From Xenopus tropicalis (taxonomy: Eukaryota; Chordata; Amphibia; Anura; Pipidae): DNA of 64,000 nucleotides. Location: positions 78,585,410 through 78,649,409 of the forward strand of contig NC_030683.2 in the NCBI RefSeq assembly GCF_000004195.4, written 5' to 3'. The notes under the pieces are model-generated. The model saw nothing but the letters and a program-made list of their open reading frames with translations. It did not search any database and had not been told where the DNA came from. The position numbers and the translations under genes are program-made. Positions within the stretch are counted from its first letter, which is position 1. Each line of letters begins with the position of its first letter. Below, piece after piece: positions 54,833 through 64,000 of this stretch.

Positions 54833-57007
54833 GCGGAGATATTTTTTTGGAAGAAATGTTGGTGAAAATATTGTGGGTGCAACTGACAAGTTAGCCACAC
54901 CCTTTTAGAAAAGAAATCTCTTGTAAATTCCTCCATATTGCCTATTTTACCAAATGGAGAGTTTCAGACTTCACGCTTCACATACAGGGATCATCTACTA
55001 AAATATCTGAGTACACCTAACACCTATTGGGTTAAATTAAGTTAAGCATCTCCACATGTTGTGCCTAAAGCAAAGACATGTAACTTTAATTTTCTTAATG
55101 GAAAAGGTTTACAGAATATGATTGGCTTTAATGATGTTTTACACTATGCTTATTTCCTTATCTTGATATACTGTATAATGTTGAAGCTATGGCAACTGTG
55201 AAATCAGACAAAGCAAAATCCTCTGAAAATGACAGCACTTGACACAGGAGTGTGTGTTTGTGTATAAAAAAAATCCCAGTTGAGCCTGAAAATAGAGTCA
55301 TTCAGACTTTACCCCTTGATCTGTTAATGCTATTAAAGGTCTCTGTACTGCAACCTCATAGATGAGCGACAGAAAGAAAAAACCCCATAGCATGTCTAGA
55401 GACACAGGAATGGAACATTTACTTTAATCCTTACCTTTATACAAATCCCCCAAGATTATTAGAAGGGCATCTTGTTGCTAATCAGAAAGCAGCTCACTGA
55501 CCCAATGGCACCACAGCAAAGCTAACGATGGGCAAACAAGATTATATACAGGTTAAATGTGAGTATTCTATATATAAGGGCATCAGGGGTCAGGCTGCGG
55601 CACAGAGACAGGCTATTAAAGCTTGCTGAAAGCGTTTTGGTAAAATATAGCTCAAGGAACTGTTATTATGGCCAAGTAAGCTTGCTTCTGTGTGTTTAAT
55701 AGCAAACATATTCTGTTAGCACAAAAATTAGTATACATTTTTTCCTCAAAGTACAACAGTGCATTAAAGAACTCCCATATAACTGCACTGCAAAAAAACT
55801 CAAAATGTTGTTCCAGATCCTAAGAGCACAAAATATTGCTCTGACTAGTAAATTGTGCTCTAATACTGTATGTGTCTGTGAAGAAAAGCGTAGAATTTAG
55901 GATGTCTACTTTTGAGAGCACAATGGGAATGTTCTTTGGAAGGTTAATATACCCTTTAATTCTTATTATTCTTATATTTCTTATAGTCACAGGGCCTAGG
56001 AAAATAGATGCTTATGGAGATGCAAAAATAAAAAGCAATTTACATTTTTCTTTTAAATTCACCAATGGTGAACAATGGCTGGCTGGGGTTCTTAATTTAT
56101 GATAAAATAATAATCCACTCCTAGTATATTCTGCATAATAGGCAATTTGGATATAAACTGGGTTCTTCGCTGCAACTAAAAGCTTTACTAATATACTCTA
56201 ATAATAAGGTTTAGTGCAGGCATAACTCTGTATGAAGGAACCTGTCTCTTTTTAACTGTTATACAAGACTTGTAGCCACTGGCCATTAGTGAAAAACAAC
56301 ATTCAGTTTCTATTTTGCTTCACCTTAGAGACATGCTCCTTTCTCAAACAAAACAACACATCTTTAAAAGCAAGGCACAAGGCCTTCTTCTATTTCTGTT
56401 ATGCCTGGAAGAGAAGACATACAGTATACATGAGCAGTTTTTACAAAGTGAATGAAACAGAAATAACAAATCAATCTACAGATCAGCAATGAAGATAAAT
56501 ATATTTTTCATAGAACTGAAACAATTCACACTCAGAATACTTCATTACACTGCTGAATTTAGAATCTGAGCAAACTAATAGCATAATAATGAGGAAATAG
56601 TGAGGCTTGTCCCAGTACTTTAGGATCCAAGAACTTTCCTATGTGAAGTTAATGCCTTTTTTCTACTTAATAACTTTGGATTCCTAAAGGCAGCCAAACA
56701 TGAACCTTTCTCCTTGGGGCCACACATGGGACGGGCACCTTTCTATTACAGTCATTTGTGCAAACCTCACCAACATTTGGAACAGTAAGATGTTAAGAGG
56801 AGCTGCAGTTCTTCTTCATCTGTCAATGCACCATGTACTGCCCAATGTGGTGCATGGACAGATAGAATTTTTTAACTTTCCTGAACTCTGAACTGACTGA
56901 TAGCCATAACCCATGCATGTTTGTAGGGACTTGAAAGTCAGAATAAATAAGCAGATAATTCTACAAAACTACATTTTATATGTGTAACTACATTTTTATC
57001 TGTATGC
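54833..57007. other. No gene seen
   Basis: AT-rich, unique-looking. At 56687-56870 AAAGGCAGCCAAACATGAAC may be a very decayed GGTGGCCATACA-family copy. No other motifs. Confidence 0.35.
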
Positions 57008-57090
57008 CACCGTGGAGTATTGTAAAGTCCTGCTGAGTATTTTGGCACTATTTAAATAAAGTGTAATAAATAGTAATAATATTCCAAAAT
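57008..57090 (+). repeat. LINE/SINE 3'-tail remnant
   Basis: GTATTGTAAAGTCCTGCTGA, then TATTTTGGCACTATTTAAAT and AAAGTGTAATAAATAGTAAT resembles the decayed ...GCGCTGCG...GGCGCTATATAAATAAA tail of CR1/L2-type elements. Confidence 0.4.
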
Positions 57091-57172
57091 ATTAATATCT
57101 TGGGAGATGACATAGGTTTAAACCAAAAAAGGTTTAAATCAAACAAAATTCCTTTCATTCAGAGCATTACTA

Positions 57173-57439
57173 TACAGGTACGAGATCCCTTCTCTAGAAA
57201 TCCATTCTCCAGAAAGTTCTGAATTATGGAAAGGCCATTTTGAGCAAATAATTATATATTATTATATATATTTATTAATTTTTTTTAATGATTTTTTTCG
57301 GTGATAATAAAACAACATCTTGTAAAACTAAGCTGTATAAATCCATGCTAAGGGCAAAACAATCCTACTGGGTTTATGTAATGCTTATTCAGAAAACCTC
57401 CGGTCGCAGTCATTCTAGATAATCAATCCCATACCTGTA
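57173..57439. mobile_element. TACAGGTATGGGATC-family MITE with both ends
   Basis: It begins TACAGGTACGAGATCCCTTC and ends CAATCCCATACCTGTA, exact inverted repeats over TACAGGTA and matching further inward. The interior blocks AGAAAGTTCTGAATTATGG and AACAATCCTACTGGGTTTA are as in other copies. Confidence 0.7.
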
Positions 57440-59086
57440 TGTAAAGTGACTGTAATGAAACATAATGCTTTAAGAATGCCTGAGCTAAAAGCTGCTCTGA
57501 AACCTCAGAGAACATAGCCCGTCATGTCCACAATCTGTATACAAAGTGCATCCTACTGAAGGAGATGTACGTAGTTCTCAACAGTTTAGGTCAGGAGATC
57601 AGCTCATCCCCACTGTGTTTGGCAGAAAGCATTCCTCCACCCTCCCTATAGAAAATTGCTTGCTTTATCTAAAGCACTGCTTAACCCAGCCAGTTCTAGC
57701 TTTTAAAAAATAATAAAAACAATTGGTAGACGCAGAAAACTGCAAATCTGGTTATCACAAACTGATACTGGCTAAAATGAAATTTTTATATAATACTGCT
57801 CTGCCTCAAGGCATGCATGTTTCCACTCAGACAACCTTTTTGTATTTAACATCCAATGGACAACTGAGGAAACCCGCTGTGAAGTTATTTACAATTTGCA
57901 ATGCACTGCCTGGCTCTAATGATGGCCTTTCAAAGCATTGGTTCACTGATTCCTTAATAAGTAGGTTGAAAACTGCCATCCCATTTTAAAAGGTAATTGT
58001 TCTAAATTAACATTTTTTTTACAAATTTGTTTCATTATTATTATTATTTCTTACCGATTTTGAGACATACATGGTTTAATAATGTATTACATTAGTTTTT
58101 TGCCAATAACTCACCCAAACTGTTTGTTAGCAGGGCATTGCAAATTGTTGACTCTGCTAGAATCAGCCAGTTGGAACAGTTGACATCATGCTACGAATGT
58201 GTTGGTTGCAGCTGCAATGGTAGGCAATGGTAGGCTAAGGAACCAATAAAAAGGCAAATACTGTACAAAAAAAATTTGTAAAACAGATTTCTAAAACATC
58301 ACCTACAGTTTATATGATATTGGAAATGCATTTGTATAGAAATGTATTGTAAACAAAGTTTTCTTGGTGGGACCTGTGACTCAAGAGTCCTACTGTCTGT
58401 TGTAGGCTGTCTTTCTGTCTGGCATCTTTAAAACCTGTCTGCCAAACTAAACAAATGAACAATGCAATGTTTTCTAGGTGGTGCCTGTCAATTAAGGGTC
58501 CTGCTGTTTGTCTGCGATTTGTAAAAACTGAAGAGTCTGAAGGCTGCAATTGTACCAATAACAGTTTCAAATGAGTCTTAATCTCTAAACTAAAGCGCCT
58601 GCCTAAAACGCTCTAGAGTCTTGCTGCTTGTTTGAACTTTGGATAGACACCATCAAAAGGCCGTGCTTAATCTCTAAAGTCGGGGGCCTGTCTGCCATGC
58701 TCTAAAGTCCTGCTGCTTTTTTGCACTTTGTAGAGACACCTGTATTCATACAAATAACAGTTTTAAAAGAGAATGTTTGGATTTTGGTCAATCTGATTTG
58801 GAGAATTTCTGGTCTGTGCAACTGGGAAAAAATATATGTTTACAGAACTATGATGGATTATTGGACTGTTAATCATAAGAATTGTTTGTTCTGTGAAGAA
58901 CAGTTGGAAATGGAAATAATGTCAAATATCAATTAACTACAATACATTTCTGCATTACTTATCACTACATCTCGCATTAAGCACATTAAAATATCCCATT
59001 ATTGGACTGTTGAGAAAGGAAGTTCAAGGGGCAGACCAATGAGTTGGTGTGGTTTTATGATCCATGATGAGGAATACCACAGCACA
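57440..59086. other. No gene seen; weak local repetition
   Basis: At 58330-58740 the phrase (A/T)CCTGTCTGCC..., GTCCTGCTG(C/T)TTGT and TTTGTAGAGACACC recurs several times in diverged form, suggesting an old ~100-bp tandem unit. No domain is recognised in any frame. Confidence 0.35.
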
Positions 59087-59220
59087 CAGGGCCGGATTTG
59101 TGCTCCGGGCGCCCCAAAGCCGCCCCCGTTGGTCTCCCTCCCCCCGAGTGCAAACCCCCCCCCTAAATTTCTGCTGTCCTAGGCCCGGGCCATTGTGGCC
59201 TTTCCACAAATCTGGGCCTG
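59087..59220. mobile_element. hAT MITE, 134 bp, perfect 8-bp target duplication
   Basis: It begins CAGGGCCGGATTTGTG and ends CCACAAATCTGGGCCTG; the termini are inverted with few mismatches. ACAGCACA flanks it exactly at 59079-59086 and 59221-59228. The centre is C-rich. The minus-strand frame at 59024-59269 across it is incidental. Confidence 0.85.
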
Positions 59221-59228
59221 ACAGCACA

Positions 59229-59820
59229 GGTGGGGAGTGATTGAAGCAAAGAAAATCTTTCATGCTCAATAAGTTACTGACTAAACAATGAATGTTGCAT
59301 GTGATCTAAGTTTTGCATGTGAATGAAGTGTTTAGCAGGCATTAAAAACCAAAAGCCATGTGGTTTTTGCTGTGCATGCTGGGTGAAAGAAGAAAGTAAG
59401 TGCAATTAACTGACTGCTGTGTGTTTTCCTGTGTTACCTGGCTGCTTAAGATAAACAGCCTGTTACCTCTGTGTGTGGGGTAAGCAGGTGGATAAATAAG
59501 TTTAGTACATTTATTCTGTCTGTTTTGTCTGGGTAATAGGTACTAAGGGGCACATTTGTTAAAGCTAACATTTTTCCTGCTGGTAACCAACAAATCCATG
59601 CCTGGTGTGGAAGCAAAAGACAGAACTCTGTTCATTATTTGTTTGATGTGGCCTAACATGTATGTGTGCCTTGGCTTGTTTGTGTGCACTGTGAAACCTA
59701 TGATCCTAGGAGGCGGCCCTTAATTCTTAGGAGTACCCAATAACAAATACTATGTGAGTGAAGAGGAAGAGGCTTAACTTCTGTTGAAAACAGACAAGGC
59801 TGCTAGTTTGGGGAAATAAT
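59229..59820. other. No gene seen
   Basis: Contains GGGGCACATTTGTTAAAGC at about 59549, a possible end of a palindromic MITE with no partner nearby. Confidence 0.35.
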
Positions 59821-60484
59821 AATAATGGTGCATTGGAGTAAGGTTCTTACTGGGTCCCACAGGGTTCTGTTTTGGTTCCACTTTTAACTTGTTCAATAAT
59901 GACTTAGGGGAGGGTACTGTAAGTAATGTTTGCAGATGATGCAATGTATTCTATGCAGGATGTAGCATCCATGCAGGAGGATCTTGACAAACTGGCTGGG
60001 CGGCTAAGTGGCAGATGAAATTTAATATTGATAAATGTAAGGTCTTGCACCTGGAATGTAAAAATATTCAAGTCACTTATACACTTAATGTGATAGCTGT
60101 GAAGTTGTTGAATTCTCTCTCTGAATCAGTTGTACTGGCTGATACCCCTTTAAGAAGGGGTTGGGTGGCTTTTTAGCAAGTGAGGAAATACAGGGCTGTG
60201 GAAGATAGCTCATAGCTAGTGATGAGTGAATCTGTCCCATTTTGCTTCGCCGAAAAATTTGTGAAACGGAAAAATAAAGCGAATGTAATTTTTTTACATG
60301 TGCAAAAATTTTTTTATAGGCTCGACAATTTTTTTTGTCACACGGAAAATTCTGCCTATGGTGAAACACTGAAATTCTCCACGAATCCATGACTGCCGAA
60401 TTGTTTTGTCCATCACTTGTATAGGCGGAAAGGTTGAACTTAATGGACGTGTGTCTTTTTTCAAAATAACTTACTATTTTACTA
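59821..60484 (+). pseudogene. CR1-like LINE reverse transcriptase relic and 3' tail, interrupted
   Basis: Frames with stops read VPQGSVLVPLL at about 59854, MFADDA around 59926-59943 (the catalytic FADD) and WQMKFNIDKCKVLHLE at about 60009. These are RT motifs of CR1/Jockey-type LINEs in correct order and spacing compressed by deletions. The 3' tail GGTTGAACTTAATGGACGTG, TCTTTTTTCAA and CTTACTATTTTACTATG ends at 60484. A hAT MITE (60217-60418) splits the body from the tail. Confidence 0.75.
60217..60418. mobile_element. hAT-type MITE (TAGTGATGAGCGAAT family), full length
   Basis: It begins TAGTGATGAGTGAATCTGTC and ends GTTTTGTCCATCACTT. The arms AAAAATTTGTGAAAC... and ...ATGGTGAAACACTGAAATTC form a loose palindrome. 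It lies inside the CR1-like relic; the possible duplication CTCATAGC / GTATAGGC is poor. Confidence 0.65.
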
Positions 60485-61474
60485 TGGAAATCGCATCAAA
60501 AGGCATGACAACCCACCACTCATGTCACATATCCCAACTATATCCCTGTTGCAGACTGTTTATAAGTCTCACTTGTTTTCCTCCATTAGGGTGTTAAAAC
60601 TTTATTCATTATTCTGCAGGGTCTAGGGGAAGGCAGATGAGTGGGAACACTAAGATATTCTTGAAATGTAAGAGGATCACAAATACTGTAACTCTTTAAG
60701 AAAGTGACTAAAAAAGGGCAGAGCAAATGGCACATCAGTTGACGGCCAAAGTAAAGGAAGGACGTCACATGGAGAGAGGAGAAAAAAGTAGCAAACAGTA
60801 TATAGAAAAGGGGAGACTTGAAGACATTGACACTTGGGAATATGGAAAAATGGGGTTAAAGGCAAACCACTGAACAAGTCAAATGAGAAGAACAACATGG
60901 GCTTAAATAAGACATAAACTAGAAATGAATTACAAGATCACTTGTAATTGTAAACATTTTAGTATTACTTTAAAACAGTTCTACAAGAAATCGAAATGTG
61001 CAGCAGGCTATTTCGTTCATAACCCCAGAATAAAGCTATGCTTCTACAATATTAGTGTCGTTTTACCAGGATCTTAAGTTTCAACAAAAAAAATTCTCAG
61101 ACCAACGTAATATATTCCTTTATAAACTAGTTCTCAGAGACCAAATTGATTTAATACCTTTTATAAAGGCCTCTGGCAACATGAAAAAATAATCTTATTG
61201 AATGTATTAACTTGGAAAAAAAATCCATCTTGCCTTTTGGCTTTAGACATATAAAATCCTTTAACAGCCAAGACTGAAGCTACATATGGAAAGCATTGAG
61301 CAATTGTGTAATCTCTTAAATCCTACATCTCCCAGCTGGTTGAAGCCTGATTCCCTAGAATGAAAAGATTTTAGGGAAACCTATAGGGGGGCTACTCTGG
61401 GCCCCATCTCCCATGAGTGCTTTCAATTAGCCAATCCCTGGAAGTGGAAGCACATGTGCATTAGGGGCTGCTTT
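60485..61474. other. No gene seen
   Basis: AT-rich. Minus-strand frames at 60586-60898 overlap in different frames and show no domain. Confidence 0.4.
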
Positions 61475-61608
61475 TTGTAATGAGCAATTTTTTTTGGCAT
61501 GGATTTGCAGCGAAATTCTGCATTTCTGCATCACGCGGTCACGTCAAAAAAGTTACAATTCACAAATTTTTCGAAGTTTTACAAATTAGACAGATTCGCT
61601 CATCACTG
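61475..61608. mobile_element. hAT-type MITE, short copy with near-perfect 8-bp duplication
   Basis: The left end TTGTAATGAGCAATTTT and the right end (inward CAGTGATGAGCGAATCTG) are family termini. The flanks GCTGCTTT (61467-61474) and GCTGTTTT (61609-61616) agree at seven of eight positions, supporting the hAT assignment of the whole family. Confidence 0.7.
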
Positions 61609-61616
61609 GCTGTTTT

Positions 61617-63225
61617 ATATCCAGCAGTGATGCATATCTACTGTATATGCAGACATACAGACATCATTACACATTCTCTTGCACTGTTTACACCAGCATA
61701 CCATTTGATAACTTGGTTATGTTTGCATGACCAGGTTTAAAACTGATGGTGACAAGCCAAAGAGTAGAAGCAACAAAGCCAAACCTCAGGAATAAGATGG
61801 GGAGCTCATCTGTTTTTGACGGTTATTGTGCTAAAGCCTCGATTATCTATGTAGGGTCTTCTGTATCATCTTTTTTCTCTTTGAAACAGATCCTGCCATA
61901 GATTGTGATGTAGAACATTGAATAAATCCCTGAAGTCTGCAATTGCACTTTGTACACTTGACTTGTGGTCTTAATTGACCCCTAATATGTCATGAATATA
62001 ATCATGAAAAGTAAGTGTCACTACTGGATATATCAAACCACCCAGTGCTGTAAACTTCAATGGGGACAAGGCCTAAATGACTATACTGAATGAGTGTGAT
62101 TGCTTTGAGCACTTACACATCTTTCTGTCCTGTGGGATGCAAGAACTGAAGGGAGCTCTAACACCCATCAAATTGTTAATCTTGGAAAATTGCATTGCAA
62201 TGAAATAATTGCATTAAAATTAAATTGAAGGCTAGATTAATTTAGAAAAAGATTAAGTAAATCTCACAGTACTAGTAAGTTATTTTACTAAGCATTAAGC
62301 ATTTTTGCAGCTTGGAAAAATACTAATGCATAATAAATCTGCCCCTAAGTGTTTTGCTGTAGATGTACAATTCAGCAGAACAGATTTCATTATAAAGGTA
62401 GGAATTTCAGAACAAAAGTGTCAGTTTTTATCAATGCAGCAGGAATTGGGATAAATAAAAAGGTAGAACCCTGCAAGGTACAGAAACAGGTCAGCAGGAG
62501 GTTGAAGTAGTAAGACAAGAGATTGTGAGTGAATGCTTTAATAGCAGTGTAGGCTTAGAGAAAGCATCCTTTTTATAAATACTGCAAATAGTAAGGTTAA
62601 GAGAGAAAACATTATACACAGCACTAAAGGAAAGGAGGAAGAAAGACAGACAGACAGGCAGATATGGATCATATGAAGAAACATTTAATAGAAGAGTGAT
62701 TCTGTATATACATGCAATAGCATAGTAGATGAGGAAAGGACTAATTTAACAGAAATTCAAACCTATATGGGTTTAATCATTTTAAAAAATGTAAGTCATA
62801 ATTAACCATTTCTTGCTGTCAGATTCTGTGTTCCTAAGCTAATTTGTGTCTATTAAAGGCAGTAGACCACCAGCACAGAAATCATTCTGATAACGATAAA
62901 GTTCTGTCTCGGAAAGGCTTCCACAGAAGAGGTCACAACTTTCCATTATTTTTAAGTACAGTTTGTATAATTATACATACTCTTGCAATAATTAAATACC
63001 ATTACATCTTCTCAGGGATAATTACCTACTTACACGGCAATGCACTAGATCAACAGCCTTAAATGATACTTTGTCATCTAAAATCATTACCAGAAAGCAT
63101 TAGCTAATTTTCATGCACTACACATGGGTCTATTACTTCTCACAAGTAGAATGGGAAAGTAGTTTAATTAAAAGATAAACCTGTAGTAGAGGAAAAGGCC
63201 TCCGTAGGAACTGTAATCCGCCTCT
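61617..63225. other. No gene seen; one MITE end
   Basis: ATAATAAATCTGCCCCTAAG at about 62332 resembles the terminus of a palindromic frog MITE, with no partner identified. A GACAGACAGACAGGCAG run lies at 62645-62661. The rest is AT-rich. Confidence 0.35.
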
Positions 63226-63250
63226 GTGTGTGTGTGTGTGTGTGTGTGTA
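63226..63250. repeat. (TG)n microsatellite
   Basis: About twelve uninterrupted TG dinucleotides. A typical length-variable microsatellite. Confidence 0.9.
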
Positions 63251-63434
63251 TAGGCAGTAGATTTGTATTAACAATTATCAATGATGTTAGGCCCATTCAA
63301 AAATAGGAAGAAGACACCAAAAAGTCCTGTTACAAGATTAAGTTCTCTCTAAATGCCTACAGGAATCCACTTTTTTGGTTTTACAGGAAGGAAGATCTGT
63401 AGGTTCATTTGTGTCACCCAGTAACAGTCATCAG

Positions 63435-63830
63435 GGTTATTTTGGCTCGGGTATAATTTTAAGTGTGGCAATGTGTCAATCCAGGCAAATGATACATTTA
63501 TCAAGATCATACCACCACAGGATAGTTATGTGAAAACATCTTATAGCAATTGCCTACAGGACAAAATTATATGGCCACGTGTCAGTCTGATATATTGTAT
63601 GTTGGCAACACCGGCTAGGGTACAGATTTGGAACATGTTTCAACTTTTAAAAGTGAAACATTATTGTTCTGCGATAGCTGAACATGTGGTGGATTGGCTA
63701 AGGTGGTATTTCAGGTTATAGAGAAAGTGAGGGGGTGATTTGGGCACTAAATTGCAAACATCTGAAGCATGGTGGATAGGGGTCTGGACTGGGATTGGAA
63801 ACTGAGTTTTTATTGATTATATATTGATTT
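63435..63830 (+). pseudogene. Second Penelope-like element: GIY-YIG endonuclease relic
   Basis: In changing frames the plus strand reads NFKCGN, then DTFIKIIPPQDSYVKTSYSN, then QSDILYVGNTG (GIY-YIG core), LEHVSTFKSE and VIEKVRG, in the order seen at the C-terminus of Penelope-like proteins. Frameshifts and stops show it is inactive. Its motif text differs from the relic at 20142-21341, so it belongs to another subgroup. The sequence upstream is not recognisably RT. Confidence 0.55.
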
Positions 63831-64000
63831 ATTTGTGGGATTTATCACCAAAGAGTATGGGAGCATTATATATGGACCAAAACCCTTTCGTGATTACATT
63901 AGGTACAGTATACAGATCCTTACATTTGATTGCTGTCACTAATCACTACCAGGCAAAGTACAAACAATAAAACAATAACAGCACAGATCAATAACCAAGG
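63831..64000. other. No gene seen (window edge)
   Basis: AT-rich sequence, possibly the 3' remainder of the Penelope-like element. Confidence 0.3.

Noticed and set aside
59549..62350. One large element between GGGGCACATTT and AAATCTGCCCC ends
   Set aside because: The two ends are 2.8 kb apart with several unrelated elements between them and no matching flanks; more likely two separate MITE remnants.

Overview
The window reads as vertebrate, almost certainly frog (Xenopus-type), DNA. It is AT-rich and gene-poor and packed with small DNA transposons of kinds common in Xenopus: T2/Kolobok-like MITEs with TTAA target sites, hAT MITEs with 8-bp target duplications and PIF/Harbinger MITEs with 3-bp duplications. 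It also holds Penelope-like elements, L1/Tx1-like and CR1-like LINE pieces and a Ty3/gypsy pol relic. X. tropicalis and X. laevis cannot be told apart from this sequence alone.

Only one host-gene segment is well supported: the first coding exon of grik4 (kainate receptor subunit GRIK4/KA1) on the minus strand, coding 38898-38976, with a clean donor, a clean acceptor at about 39029 and a 52-nt leader holding upstream ATGs. Everything to its left (1-38897) then reads as the following grik4 intron. Everything to its right (39029-64000) reads as the preceding intron or 5' flank. A possible non-coding upstream exon lies near 47.2 kb but is weak.

Layout: 1-9 kb holds hAT, Harbinger and T2 MITEs. 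At 9-19 kb are more MITEs, a hairpin-chain repeat at 12.7 kb and a ~0.5-kb block present twice (12.1 and 15.8 kb). At 18.8-21.5 kb are a 422-bp foldback T2 element, a CR1-like ORF1 relic containing a 32-bp minisatellite, and a Penelope-like RT/GIY-YIG relic with one frameshift. A 34-bp minisatellite fills 23.56-24.35 kb. At 26.6-29.1 kb is an antisense gypsy pol relic with a T2 MITE inside it. At 36.5-37.2 kb an L1 fragment sits inside a MITE. At 46.2-48.8 kb are a hAT element with perfect target duplication and a 5'-truncated L1 with a 15-bp duplication. At 49.6-52.1 kb a 2.3-kb Harbinger element carrying a two-exon Myb/SANT-like gene has landed in an older tRNA-derived SINE. At 53.7-64 kb are LINE, hAT and Penelope-like remnants.

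The genes do not form an operon or pathway; this is an intronic landscape shaped by transposition. The most gene-like mobile unit is the Harbinger accessory protein (224 aa if spliced), whose splice phase and total length agree. I saw no CRISPR array, no functional tRNA or rRNA gene and no convincing new system. All family assignments rest on motif recognition, not on a database search.
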